Shown here in pieces: positions 18,841 to 28,040 of a stretch of 64,000 bases of DNA. The stretch lies in the NCBI RefSeq assembly GCF_037201975.1, contig NZ_CP147520.1, forward strand, positions 4,154,001 to 4,218,000, written 5' to 3'. Source of the stretch: Streptomyces sp. TG1A-60. Lineage in GTDB: Bacteria > Actinomycetota > Actinomycetes > Streptomycetales > Streptomycetaceae. The stretch's first letter is position 1. Each line of letters opens with the position of its first letter. The translations under genes were made by a program, and so were the position numbers. Below the pieces are notes generated by a model. It saw only the letters and a program-made list of their open reading frames with translations. It was not told where the DNA came from and ran no database searches.

Positions 18841-19100
18841 CCGCCCCGCTTCCTCGGATTCCGCACGGGATCCCCTGGGTCCGGATCCCTCAGGTCCGGA
18901 TCCCTCAGGGCCTCCGGTCTGGCGCCCGAACCCTGGCACGCACGCTCGCCGCGTTGCCGGAGCAGGACGCCTGGCGGGACTGCCACGGCCATCCGGCGCA
19001 CCCCCGGCTCACCGAGGGCGAGGCCGACGCGTGGCAGGCCTCGCTGACCGCCGCGTGGGCCTGGATCCGCCGCGACCGGAGGTCACCCGACAGGCTCTGA
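18807..19100 (+). CDS. possible small ORF or gene remnant after the RsbW-like gene
   Basis: The last 55 or so codons (LAALPEQDAWRDCHGHPAHP...AWAWIRRDR) have strong G/C third-position bias and look coding. The only in-frame start I find is a GTG inside the preceding gene. The stretch in between has a short direct repeat (GGTCCGGATCCCTCA). It may be a short protein with an unusual start or the tail of a decayed gene. Confidence 0.3.
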   Translation: MARGRAAGGGVAAPLPRIPHGIPWVRIPQVRIPQGLRSGARTLARTLAALPEQDAWRDCHGHPAHPRLTEGEADAWQASLTAAWAWIRRDRRSPDRL

Positions 19101-19210
19101 GCTGAGAACTCGGAGGTCGGGGTGTGTGTCGGCGGGTGCGCGTTCGTTGCGGTTGATCGCGCGGTTCCCCGCGCGGCCGGCCACGGACTTCCCGCGGCCG
19201 AACGACTTCC

Positions 19211-20692
19211 TCAGGCCCGCGGCCCCCTGAGGGACGCCATCCACAGCTCGACCTCGTCGGACCGGCGCGGCAGCCCGGCGCTGAGGTTCCGGTTGCCGTC
19301 CTCCGTCACCAGGATGTCGTCCTCGATACGGATGCCGATGCCCCGGTACTCCTCGGGCACGGTGAGGTCGTCCGACTGGAAGTAGAGGCCGGGCTCGACC
19401 GTCAGAACCATCCCCGGCTCCAGCGTCCCGGCCACATACGACTCCACGCGTGCCGCAGCGCAGTCGTGGACGTCCATGCCGAGCATGTGCCCGGTGCCGT
19501 GCAGCGTCCACCGGCGCTGAAGGCCCAACTCCAGGACCCGCTCCACCGGCCCCTCCACCAGCCCCCACTCCACCAGCCGCTCGGCCAGCACGCGCTGCGC
19601 GGCGTCGTGGAAGTCCCGGTACTTGCCGCCCGGCCGCACGGCGTCGATACCGGCCTCCTGGGCGTCGTACACGGCGTCGTAGATCTTCCTCTGGATCTCG
19701 CTGTACGTGCCGCTGACCGGCAACGTGCGCGTGACGTCGGCGGTGTAGTACGTGTGCGTCTCGACGCCCGCGTCCAGCAGGAGGAGGTCACCGGCGCGGA
19801 CCGGGCCGTCGTTGCGGACCCAGTGCAGGGTGCAGGCGTGCGGGCCGGCGGCGCAGATGGAGCCGTAGCCGACATCGTTGCCCTCCACGCGCGCGCGGAG
19901 GAAGAACGTGCCCTCGATGTAGCGCTCGGAGGTCGCCTCGGCCTTGTCCAGCACGCGGACGACGTCCTCGAAGCCGCGCACGGTCGAGTCGACCGCCTTC
20001 TGCAGTTCGCCGATCTCGAACCCGTCCTTGACCAGCCGCGCCTCGGAGAGGAAGACCCGCAGCTCCTCGTCGCGCTCGGCGGTGACCTTGTCGGTGAGCG
20101 CCGCCTCGATGCCGGCGTCGTACCCGCGGACGACCCGGACCGGGCCGGTGGCCTCGCGCAGGAAGTCGGCGAGTTCGCGCACGTCGGCGGCGGGGATCCC
20201 GTACAGCTGCGCCGACTCCGTCAGCGAGTGCCGGCGCCCGACCCACAGCTCGCCGTGGCCGGACAGCCAGAACTCGCCGTTCTCCCGGTCGGAGCGCGGC
20301 AGGAGGTAGATCGTCGCCTCGTGCCCCTCACCGCCCGTGGGCTCCAGGACCAGTACGCCGTCCTCGGTCTGGTTGCCGGTGAGGTACGCGTACTCGACCG
20401 ACGCCCGGAAGGGGTACTCGGTGTCGTTCGAGCGGGTTTTCAGGTTGCCCGAGGGGATGACCAGGCGCTCGCCCGGGAAGCGTGCGGAGAGCGCGGCGCG
20501 GCGGGTGGCGGTCTCGGCGGCCTGGGCGATCGGCTCCAGGCCGTGCAGCTCGGTGTCGGCCCAGCCCGACTTCATGTTCTCGGCCAGCTCGTCGGACACG
20601 TCCGGATACAGCCCGTTCTTCCGCTGCTTGATCGGTTCCTCGGCTTCGGTGGTCTCGGTCTCCGGGGTCGCCGGTTCGAGCTCGTCCGCCAC
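19211..20692 (-). CDS. pepP: Xaa-Pro aminopeptidase (aminopeptidase P family)
   Basis: This 493-aa M24B enzyme removes an N-terminal residue before proline. Residues 20-190 are the N-terminal AMP_N domain. In the catalytic domain the dinuclear metal ligands are in DAGVETHTYYTADVTR (two Asp), HGTGHMLGMDVHDC (His), TVEPGLYF (Glu) and RIEDDILV (Glu). I place the start at GTG 20692, 6 bp after AGGAGG. ATG at 20698 directly abuts that site, and longer frames reach 20788. It is monocistronic. Confidence 0.92.
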   Translation of the reverse strand: MADELEPATPETETTEAEEPIKQRKNGLYPDVSDELAENMKSGWADTELHGLEPIAQAAETATRRAALSARFPGERLVIPSGNLKTRSNDTEYPFRASVEYAYLTGNQTEDGVLVLEPTGGEGHEATIYLLPRSDRENGEFWLSGHGELWVGRRHSLTESAQLYGIPAADVRELADFLREATGPVRVVRGYDAGIEAALTDKVTAERDEELRVFLSEARLVKDGFEIGELQKAVDSTVRGFEDVVRVLDKAEATSERYIEGTFFLRARVEGNDVGYGSICAAGPHACTLHWVRNDGPVRAGDLLLLDAGVETHTYYTADVTRTLPVSGTYSEIQRKIYDAVYDAQEAGIDAVRPGGKYRDFHDAAQRVLAERLVEWGLVEGPVERVLELGLQRRWTLHGTGHMLGMDVHDCAAARVESYVAGTLEPGMVLTVEPGLYFQSDDLTVPEEYRGIGIRIEDDILVTEDGNRNLSAGLPRRSDEVELWMASLRGPRA

Positions 20693-20941
20693 GGTCATCC
20701 TCCTAGGTACGGCACTGGACCCCCTCCATCGTACGGTCGCACCGCGGAGCGCCCAGGGCACGAACGGCTCCTCACCACCGGTCACCACACCCTCACGGCA
20801 AGCAAGCCGCGAAGCAGCTGAGAAGCAGTTATGGAGCAGCCGTAGAGCAACCAGGAAGCAGCCGTGGAGAACTCCCTGCGAGCACGCGGGAGCCGTGCGG
20901 GCCGGGACGGGAGCAGGCCGGCCGCGTCCGCCGTGGGCGGC

Positions 20942-22474
20942 CTACTCGAACCGCGCCGCCAGCAGCACCACGTCCTCGGTGCCACCGGCCTCGTCAAGCC
21001 CGTCGGGCAGGACGGTGCGCAGGACGTGGTCGGCGATGGCGCCGGGGTCGGTACGCAGGGCCCGGGGGACGCCGGCCGCTGCCGCGTGGAGGCGGGCGAA
21101 GGAGCGGTCGACGCTCTCGCCGGTGCGCTGGAGGAGGCCGTCGGTGTACAGCAAAACGGTTTCTCCTGGCAGGGCGGCCAGCTCCACGCCGGGCGCCTCC
21201 CAGCAGGCGAGCATGCCGAGCGGCGCCGACAGGGACGTCTCCACGTACTCGATGCGCCGATCGCCGATCACCAGAGGCGGGCTGTGCCCGGCCCCGGCCA
21301 GCGTGATCCTGCGCAGCGCGGGTTCCACGTAGGCGAAGAGAGCGGTGGCGGAGCGGGCGGGTTCGGTGAGGCGCATCAGCAGTTCCAGGTCGGAGAGGAC
21401 GGCGACGGGGTCCTCGCCCTCCATCACGGCGTACGCGCGCAGCGAGGCCCGCAGCCGGCCCATCGCGGCGATCGCGCTGGGCCCGGACCCGGTCACCGAC
21501 CCGACCGCGAGGCCGAGCGCGGCGTCCGGCAGCGGCAGCGCGTCGTACCAGTCGCCGCCGCCTCGCGGTCCGGTGCGGTGCCGGGCGGCGAGCTGGACGC
21601 CGGCGACCCGGGGCAGCCGGGAGGGGAGCAGTTCCTCGGCGATCGTCGCCATGCACGTGCGCGTGCGCTCGACCTCGACGAGTCGCGCGAGGTGCTCGGC
21701 GGCGTACCGCGTGTACAGCCCGACGAGATGCCGCTGCCGCTCGACCGGTTCCGCGGGTTCGTCGTACAGCCATACGGCGGCGCCGAGCCGGCCGGCGGCC
21801 TCCGTGGACAGCGGGAGCGCGTAACTCGCCGCGTAGCCCAGCCGGGCGGCCACCTCGCGGTGGCGGGGGTCGAGTCCGTCCTCGGCGAACAGGTCGGGCT
21901 GGGCGAGCTCGCCGTCACCGCCCGGCAGCCCGTCGAGGATGCGGCCGTACGGCAGGGAACTGCGCGGCACCGTCTCGATGTGCCCCAGGTCGGCGCGGCC
22001 GAGGCCGAGGCCGACGGTGGTTTCCGGGCCGAGGCCGTCGCCCGGTTCCAGGACGACGAGTCCGCGGCGGGCGCCGACGAGGGCGGCTCCGGCGTGCACG
22101 GCTTCCTTCAGGGCGCTGTCGAGCGAGCCCGTGCGGGCCAGACGTTCGGTGAGTTCGTGCAGCGTCGTGAGGTCCGAGACCCAGCCCGCGAGTCTGTCCT
22201 GCAGAACGGCCCCGGGGGCGGTGCGCGGTTCTGTGACGGGCGTGGCGGAAGTGGCCGATGGGGTGCCGGAGGTGGCAGGCGCGGGCGCGACAGTGTGTGC
22301 GGGGGAGGGAACCGTGGAATCGATTCCGGCCACTTTCGGAGGGTGAGGGGCGTTCATGGTGTCCGGCTTTCCGACCGGTGCGTATTGCTCAAAAGCATCG
22401 CAAACCCCCATGTCATTCTGCGCCGCTAGCAGTGTCTCCACATGTACACGCACTCGTGAGGAGATGTCCAGCAT
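20942..22474 (-). CDS. GAF/PP2C (SpoIIE-type) serine phosphatase with altered metal motif
   Basis: This 510-aa protein has a disordered region, a GAF domain (about residues 100-270) and a C-terminal SpoIIE-like PP2C domain. The first metal motif GGGDWYDAL is intact. The second, normally GDVxGHG, reads GSVTGSG, so an Asp metal ligand and a His are replaced by Ser. The end TEDVVLL keeps the last acidic pair. It may be weakly active or a pseudophosphatase. I use ATG 22474 with AGGA upstream; GTG 22537 is possible. Confidence 0.82.
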   Translation of the reverse strand: MLDISSRVRVHVETLLAAQNDMGVCDAFEQYAPVGKPDTMNAPHPPKVAGIDSTVPSPAHTVAPAPATSGTPSATSATPVTEPRTAPGAVLQDRLAGWVSDLTTLHELTERLARTGSLDSALKEAVHAGAALVGARRGLVVLEPGDGLGPETTVGLGLGRADLGHIETVPRSSLPYGRILDGLPGGDGELAQPDLFAEDGLDPRHREVAARLGYAASYALPLSTEAAGRLGAAVWLYDEPAEPVERQRHLVGLYTRYAAEHLARLVEVERTRTCMATIAEELLPSRLPRVAGVQLAARHRTGPRGGGDWYDALPLPDAALGLAVGSVTGSGPSAIAAMGRLRASLRAYAVMEGEDPVAVLSDLELLMRLTEPARSATALFAYVEPALRRITLAGAGHSPPLVIGDRRIEYVETSLSAPLGMLACWEAPGVELAALPGETVLLYTDGLLQRTGESVDRSFARLHAAAAGVPRALRTDPGAIADHVLRTVLPDGLDEAGGTEDVVLLAARFE

Positions 22475-22987
22475 TGTCCTGCCGGGATATCTGGTGTCCG
22501 TGAGGTGCCGGTGGGCGTTCGTGGTCTTCTTGTCCACTCCTCGGGAAAAGGTAAAATTGGCTTAAAAATGTTGTGGTGAACGGTGTATTGAGGTCGACTG
22601 GCCTTGTTCAACAGAGCGTCACAGCGGTCGTGATGGGTACGTACCCGGTGAAGACCAGGGGCGGCGGGAGCCGCCCGGAACCTGGCGACCGAACCGGGCG
22701 TCCTATCCACCGACGACCGAGCCCCATCCTCCCGTGGCGGAGGCGGCGAGCACATGCGAGACGGCAAAACGCCAGGCGCCGCCACCCTTACGCCATGCCC
22801 ATGCTTTTGGCAGACGCAAGTCGACGCAAGCGATGGACGCGGACGTAACCGAGCTCTGCCCACCGGGGTTCCCCTTGTCCGCGACAGGGGTGTGATGCGC
22901 CATCAGGTACGCACAGTGAAGTGAACGACACATGTTGTGATGTGACCCACGGTGTTGCCATGCGTGCAACGGAAAGGACGAGCGCTC
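22475..22987. other. divergent promoter region between phosphatase and Prim-Pol genes
   Basis: About 500 bp without a supported gene. It includes an AT-richer patch (22550-22580, TAAAATTGGCTTAAAAATG) that probably holds the phosphatase promoter. Open frames here have no coding bias. Confidence 0.45.
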
Positions 22988-23653
22988 ATGCGCGAGATTC
23001 CCGGAAGGCGACGCAGGCTCCTGTCCAAGCGCAACGGCGGGAGGCCGGAGCTGCTCGACCAGGCCCTGACGTTCGCGACGCAATGGCAGTGGCCCGTACT
23101 CCCGGGCGTGGCGCCGGACCCGCAGGGGTGTGCCCGCTGCGGCTGCCCGGACCCGGAGTGCGTGGTGCCCGGCGCTCACCCCTTCGACCCCGGTCTGCTC
23201 GCCGCCACCACGGACGAGCGCATGGTCCGCTGGTGGTGGACCAACCGGCCGACCGCGCCGATCGTGCTGGCCACCGGAGGCGGCGCCCCCTGCGCGGTGA
23301 GCCTGCCGGCCCTGGCGGCCTCCCGGGCCCTCGCCGCGCTCGACCGCACCGGCATGCGCCTCGGCCCCGTCGTGGCCGCCCCGCACCGCTGGGCGATCCT
23401 CGTCGCGCCGTACTCCATGGAGCAGTTGGGCGAGCTGCTCTACGCCAAGGATTTCGTGCCCGGCTCCCTGCGCTTCCACGGCGAGGGCGGCTATCTGGCA
23501 CTGCCCCCCTCCGAGACCGGACACGGCGCGATCCGCTGGGAGCGGGCGCCGCTTCCCGGTTCGGCCGCGCCCTGGGTGCCCGGCGTCGAGGCGGTCGTGG
23601 ACGCGGTCGTCGACGCCCTCACTCGTACGGGTGTGAGCGCGCCCGAGTTCTGA
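22988..23653 (+). CDS. bifunctional DNA primase/polymerase N-terminal (Prim-Pol) domain protein
   Basis: This 221-aa protein matches the Prim-Pol domain found in archaeal plasmid and phage replication proteins. Cys residues in CARCGCPDPEC form a zinc-knuckle-like cluster near residues 39-49. No helicase domain is present, so it is a stand-alone domain as commonly found in Streptomyces chromosomes. I chose ATG 22988 (MREIPGRRRRLL), preceded by GGAAAGGACGAG; the longer frame to 22952 is less likely. The function is unknown, and DNA repair or priming is only an inference. Confidence 0.78.
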   Translation: MREIPGRRRRLLSKRNGGRPELLDQALTFATQWQWPVLPGVAPDPQGCARCGCPDPECVVPGAHPFDPGLLAATTDERMVRWWWTNRPTAPIVLATGGGAPCAVSLPALAASRALAALDRTGMRLGPVVAAPHRWAILVAPYSMEQLGELLYAKDFVPGSLRFHGEGGYLALPPSETGHGAIRWERAPLPGSAAPWVPGVEAVVDAVVDALTRTGVSAPEF

Positions 23654-23708
23654 GCCCGCCCGGCGCGCGTGGGGCCGGGCGGGCCCGGTCGGTCGTTACC
23701 TTTCGGAC

Positions 23709-24487
23709 ATGCGTCTTCCCGGGGACGGCACACCGTCGCCGGGTGGCCGCCACAGCGCTCCCCCGTCCCGGAGCCATCGAGCACCCGGGCCGGAGCGCGG
23801 CGGGCCGGATCAGCGTCGGCTCCGGCTGGCGGGACTGGCGCAGCGGTGGCCGTCGCGCCGGGCCTGCCGCTCGCCGCCTCCACCGACCCGCTCGGCGACG
23901 TCCGTCCGTCCGAACGCGCCCTCACCTCCGAACGCGACCGTGCCGCCGGGCGGCGCCGGTGAGGTCGCCGGGCTCGGCGGCGGGCAGGTCGGGCGCGCGG
24001 GCAGGGCCGACGAGGCCGGCGAGGACGCCGAGAAGGCTTCCGGGCGCGTCGACCCGAAGGCGGGCGGGGCGGACGCGCAGACAGCGGACGGTGCCGACGC
24101 GGCGGACGACGCCGCGCGTTCGTCGCGCCCCGGGCCCGGCCTCGGACCCGCCACCGCCACCCGCTGCGGCCCCGAGCTCGCCTCCCCCGACGGCATCGAG
24201 GCGCAGACGTGTGTCCTCACGCAGGGTGAGGAGACCTGGGCGCGCACGTACTACCGCAACACCGCCGGGCGGGAGCTCGGTTCGGTCCTCGGCATGATGG
24301 CGCCCGGCGGACGCACCGTACGCACGCACTGCGCCTCGGGCCCGCGGGGCGAGCCGGGGTGTGCGAGACGCCCAGGGGGCGTACGCGGGGCGGGACGGGG
24401 GCGTACACGGCGGTGGCGGAGTTCGCGGCGCCTGACGGCACCGGGCCGCTGCTTCTGCGCTCGTGGAGCAACTCCGCCCGGCCGTAA
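23709..24487 (+). pseudogene. hypothetical protein gene with a frameshift near 24351-24359
   Basis: The frame from ATG 23709 runs through a low-complexity Pro/Arg/Ala part into a well-formed segment (CGPELASPDGIEAQTCVLTQ...SVLGMM) and then loses coding sense at GGGGCGAGCCGGGG. A second frame resumes at GTG 24359 (CETPRGR... AYTAVAEFAAPDGTGPLLLRSWSN) and stops with TAA at 24485. Joined, they give a protein of about 257 aa. The break is in a G-rich tract, so a sequencing indel is as likely as a real mutation. The function is unknown. Confidence 0.6.
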
Positions 24488-24549
24488 GGGCGTTGACGGA
24501 GAGGAGGGTTCCGTCCAGCGAAGGGGACCGGAACCCGGGCATGAGAAGA

Positions 24550-24587
24550 CCCGGTTGCTGGCGACGGGGGATGCACCAGCAACCGGG
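24550..24587 (+). terminator. strong hairpin terminator after the frameshifted gene
   Basis: A perfect 12-bp stem (CCCGGTTGCTGG / CCAGCAACCGGG) with a 14-nt loop lies between convergent genes. Confidence 0.8.
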
Positions 24588-24654
24588 CTGATGGAACCGT
24601 AACAAGAGATCGGCGCTTCGCAAATTCGATCTCGGCTATTCGGACACGAATTCG

Positions 24655-24681
24655 CCTGTCACGTAGGGGAGTTGTGACAGG
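24655..24681. repeat. 8-bp inverted repeat CCTGTCAC/GTGACAGG
   Basis: A perfect 8+8 inverted repeat with an 11-bp spacer lies in the convergent gap before the DUF5926 stop. It may be a second terminator for the minus strand or a protein site. Confidence 0.4.
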
Positions 24682-24741
24682 AGTCACCATACGTCGAACG
24701 CACTCGATCAGCTGGCCGCCCGGTCAGCCCGCGACCGCGGG

Positions 24742-25731
24742 TCAGCTCAGCGTGACCTGCCGGTTGGTGAGTCCGCCGCGTGCCCGGCGCTCGTCCGCGG
24801 TGAGCGGGGACTCGTCGGCCAGGGCGGCGGCGAGCCGCTCGGCGAACTCGGTCGCCGGCTTCTCGACATCGTCCGCGCCGACCCCGCCGGGGAGATCCCA
24901 GACCGGCACCGCGAGGCCGTGAGCACGGAAGGAGCCCACCAGCCGGGTGCCCTCGCCGAGGCTGGAGCGCCCCGCCGCGTGCAGCCGCGCGAGAGCGTCC
25001 AGAAGCCGCTCCTCGGCGTGCGGCATGACCCAGCGCAGGTGGTTCTTCTCCGGGGTCTCGCACCAGTACGCCGCGTCGACGCCCGCGAGCTTCACCGTCG
25101 GGATGGCCGCGGAGTTGGCCCGCTCCAGGGAGGCGGTCACCTCCGGAGTCACGTTCTCCGTGTCCGGGACCCAGAACTCGAAGCCCGAGTGCACAACTGG
25201 CTCGAACTCACCTTCGGGGTCGAGCAGATCCTGCAGCCGGGGGACGTCGGCCGGGGCGCGCCGGCCCTGAACCGGAGTGCCCGGGTCGGCGACGAGGGCG
25301 CGCTGGAGGGTGTCGGCGAGGTCGCGGCTGATGTCGCCCGACGCCGTGTCGTTCTGCAGGCCGATCAGCACTGAGCCGTCGTCGCGGCGCAGTGCGGGCC
25401 AGGCCATCGGCAGGACGGTGGCGAGCGTGACCGACGGGACGCCCTCGGGGAGCGCGTCCTTCAGCTTGAGCTCGACGGTTGCGGCGGGGACCAGCTCGCG
25501 CAGCGCGATCCAGTCGCACTCGCCCGGCAGTCCCTCGAAGGGGCGCTGCACCAGCTCGGTCACCGCCTGGGCGGCGGCCCGGCCGTGACAGGCCTTGTAG
25601 CGGCGCCCGCTGCCGCAGGGGCATTGCTCGCGCGCGCCGACAACCGGAACCTGCCCATCAGCGCCTGCGGCGCCGCCTCCGCCGGTGCCCTGCGGGCGCT
25701 TGGCCTTCGTGTGGGGTCGCTTCTTGGCCAT
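24742..25731 (-). CDS. DUF5926 family protein with SEC-C zinc motif
   Basis: This 329-aa protein starts with a lysine-rich tail (MAKKRPHTKAKRP), then a Gly/Ala linker and an N-terminal SEC-C motif CPCGSGRRYKACHG, which is a zinc-binding module named after SecA. The remainder is a conserved actinobacterial domain without known activity. I start at ATG 25731 since MAKKRPHTK is typical of the family; the open frame to 25815 is non-coding. It is probably cytosolic, and the function is unknown. Confidence 0.85.
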   Translation of the reverse strand: MAKKRPHTKAKRPQGTGGGGAAGADGQVPVVGAREQCPCGSGRRYKACHGRAAAQAVTELVQRPFEGLPGECDWIALRELVPAATVELKLKDALPEGVPSVTLATVLPMAWPALRRDDGSVLIGLQNDTASGDISRDLADTLQRALVADPGTPVQGRRAPADVPRLQDLLDPEGEFEPVVHSGFEFWVPDTENVTPEVTASLERANSAAIPTVKLAGVDAAYWCETPEKNHLRWVMPHAEERLLDALARLHAAGRSSLGEGTRLVGSFRAHGLAVPVWDLPGGVGADDVEKPATEFAERLAAALADESPLTADERRARGGLTNRQVTLS

Positions 25732-25862
25732 CGTGGGTGTCTCCCGATCACGGCTCGTCTCGTACTGGCGCGAGCCTAGCCGCTCGTACGACGCCCGACG
25801 GGACCCTGTGGACAACGCACCGAGTCGTCCCGGAACCGGTGGTTCAGGCCAGGTTGTTCACG

Positions 25863-25910
25863 CCTGGCCGCCTGGCCGCCTGGCCGCCTGGCCGCCTGGC
25901 CGCCTGGCCG
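25863..25910. repeat. six perfect 8-bp tandem repeats (CCTGGCCG)
   Basis: Six uninterrupted CCTGGCCG units lie in the gap between the RsbW-like gene stop and the DUF5926 start. A unit length of 8 is not a multiple of 3, consistent with a non-coding, slippage-prone site. Confidence 0.95.
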
Positions 25911-25986
25911 CTGGGCTGCCGGTCGGTGAGCCATGGTGCCGGTGTGCCGGTGAGCCCTTGTGCCGCCGGGCTCGGGTGCCGACCGG

Positions 25987-26616
25987 TCAGTCCATGTCCT
26001 CGAAGGCGTCCGTGAAGTCCAGATCGGGGAGGGTGGGGACCGACGGGGCGACGACGCGGGTCGCGAAGTCGTCCCGTCGGTGGGCACGGTAGACGTCGTC
26101 CTGGACGACGACCCACACCGTGACCTCGCCGCGGGCGTCGTCGCGCACGCCCCAGTCGTCGGCCAGTGCCGTGACGATGCTCAGCCCGCGGCCACCGTGT
26201 GCGGTGACCGAGGGCGTGGACGGCGCAGGGCGGGTCGGACCACCGCCGTCCGTCACCTCGACCGTGAGCCGCCCCGAGAGGTCCACGCGCCAGGCACAGC
26301 GCACATCACCGTCACCGGCCAGCGCGTCGCCAAGCGGCCTGCCGTGTTTGCAGGCATTGCTGAGCAGTTCGGAAAGGATCAGTAGGGCGTCGTCGATGAC
26401 CGATTCCGACACACCACCGTCGCGCAACTGATCGCGCATCCGGTGCCTCGCTTCCCCCACGCCCGCAGGGCCATGGGGTACGGCCATGCTCGACGACGTG
26501 GGCACCTCCTGTGCCACCACCAACGCCACCCCCGAGACCTCCTTCGCCCCACGCCACGGTGTGAATGCCCCTTTGGGCTGGACTGGAAACCGGCCCACAC
26601 ATGTGCTCTGGCGCAC
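25987..26616 (-). CDS. RsbW-like ATP-binding regulatory protein
   Basis: This 209-aa protein has a GHKL ATPase domain from about residue 50 to 170: N-box ELLSNACKHG, G1 box DGGGPTRP and G2 box GRGLSIV. An acidic C-terminal tail (LPDLDFTDAFEDMD) may be a partner-binding segment. The start GTG 26616 is the longest frame; internal starts near residue 28 are possible because the first 27 residues look unconserved. The role is probably anti-sigma or a related serine kinase. Confidence 0.8.
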   Translation of the reverse strand: MRQSTCVGRFPVQPKGAFTPWRGAKEVSGVALVVAQEVPTSSSMAVPHGPAGVGEARHRMRDQLRDGGVSESVIDDALLILSELLSNACKHGRPLGDALAGDGDVRCAWRVDLSGRLTVEVTDGGGPTRPAPSTPSVTAHGGRGLSIVTALADDWGVRDDARGEVTVWVVVQDDVYRAHRRDDFATRVVAPSVPTLPDLDFTDAFEDMD

Positions 26617-26977
26617 TCCCTGCGATCGAACACGTACCGAACGCGCCGGTGCACTAACCGTGATCGATCGGCTGAATTTCGCCCTTGATATATTGATTTG
26701 CCCTCAGGCGTAGATCGGCCGACTTGGCGGAATTCTTACCTCGTCAAGGGCCGCTCCGGGTGCGGCGACCGGGCGTGGCGGTGTGGTCGCAGGTGTGAAC
26801 AGCGGCGTGTTCGGAGCTGCCGCGGCACAGTCGTGTGCGGAGTTGTCGGGGTCGGTGTGTTCGAAGTTGTCGAAGCCGGTGCGATCGCTGTCGCGATCGC
26901 CGTCGCCGTCGGCTCGCTCTCGGTCTCGGTGTGTCCCTTTGGTGCGGTCAGGGGCCGAGGGGTGTCCGGTGGTGCCG
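26617..26977. other. gap between RsbW-like gene and GDPD gene
   Basis: No supported gene. The part at 26665-26705 is AT-rich (TTGATATATTGATTTG) and probably holds the promoter of the minus-strand RsbW-like gene. The rest is low complexity (TCGCGATCGCCGTCGCCG). Confidence 0.45.
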
Positions 26978-27787
26978 TCAGCGGCCGAGTTGGTGGAGAA
27001 CCGCGCGGGGGCGGTTGGTGATGATGGCGTCGACGCCCAGGCCGACGCAGAGGTCGACGTCCTGCGGCTCGTTCACGGTCCACACGTGCACCTGGTGCCC
27101 GGCCTTCTTCAGGCGCTCGACGTACGCCGGGTGGTTGCGCACGATCCGGATCGAGGGGCCCGCGATCCGGACGCCGGTCGGCAGCCGTCCGTCGCGCAGC
27201 CGGGGCGAGACGAACTGCATCAGATAGACGGATGGCAGGGTCGGGGACGCGGCCCGGACGCGGTGCAGTGAGCGCGCCGAGAAGCTCATGATCCGTACCG
27301 GCGACTCGGTGGCCGACTCCGGCGCGTCCAGGCCGAACCGCTTCAGCAGAGCCAGCAGCCGTTCCTCGACCTGCCCGGCCCAGCGCGTGGGGTGCTTGGT
27401 CTCGATGGCCAGCTCCACCCGGCGCTCCGCATCGGCGACGAGTTCGAGCAGGCGTTCGAGGGTGAGGACGGAGGTGTCCGCCCGGTCCTCAGGGGTGACC
27501 TCCCAGTCCGGGGCCTCGTCGCCGTGCTTCCAGGAACCGAAGTCCAGGGCGGCCAGATCGGCGAGCTCCAGGGCGGAGACCGCGCCCCGGCCGTTCGACG
27601 TACGGTTGACGCGCCGGTCGTGGACACAGACGAGGTGGCCGTCCGCGGTCAGCCGGACATCGCATTCGAGGGCGTCCGCACCGTCCTCGATCGCCTTCTT
27701 GTATGCGGCCAGGGTGTGCTCGGGGGCTTCGTCGGAGGCCCCGCGGTGGGCGACCACCTGAATCGGGAGCTGTCGTGCGTGGGTCAC
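26978..27787 (-). CDS. glycerophosphodiester phosphodiesterase
   Basis: This 269-aa cytosolic GDPD has a TIM barrel. HRGASDEAPEHT carries the catalytic His and Arg plus the Glu ligand, LECDVRLTADGHLVCVHD gives the second Glu/Asp pair and the second His, and IETKHP follows in the barrel. It hydrolyses deacylated phospholipids to glycerol-3-phosphate and an alcohol. It has no signal peptide. It is divergent from the htrA-like gene with a 253-bp shared promoter region. Confidence 0.93.
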   Translation of the reverse strand: MTHARQLPIQVVAHRGASDEAPEHTLAAYKKAIEDGADALECDVRLTADGHLVCVHDRRVNRTSNGRGAVSALELADLAALDFGSWKHGDEAPDWEVTPEDRADTSVLTLERLLELVADAERRVELAIETKHPTRWAGQVEERLLALLKRFGLDAPESATESPVRIMSFSARSLHRVRAASPTLPSVYLMQFVSPRLRDGRLPTGVRIAGPSIRIVRNHPAYVERLKKAGHQVHVWTVNEPQDVDLCVGLGVDAIITNRPRAVLHQLGR

Positions 27788-28040
27788 CGCGTCATGGTGC
27801 CACCCTGGCGGGGTACGCGTGGGGGTGGTGACCGTGGACGCCTGGCTTTACACGGACAGTACGCGCCAATAGCCCGATAATTGCCATATAAAGAATCAAG
27901 CCGGACCCACAGTCACCGCTTATGGTGCCCTGACGGCTCGTGGGAAAAGCTGACCGCATACAAACTCACGCACAGCCTGATGTGCGACAAAGAACAGCCG
28001 ACCGCCGACAAGGTGAAGCCGTGGATCGAGGAGAAAAGCT

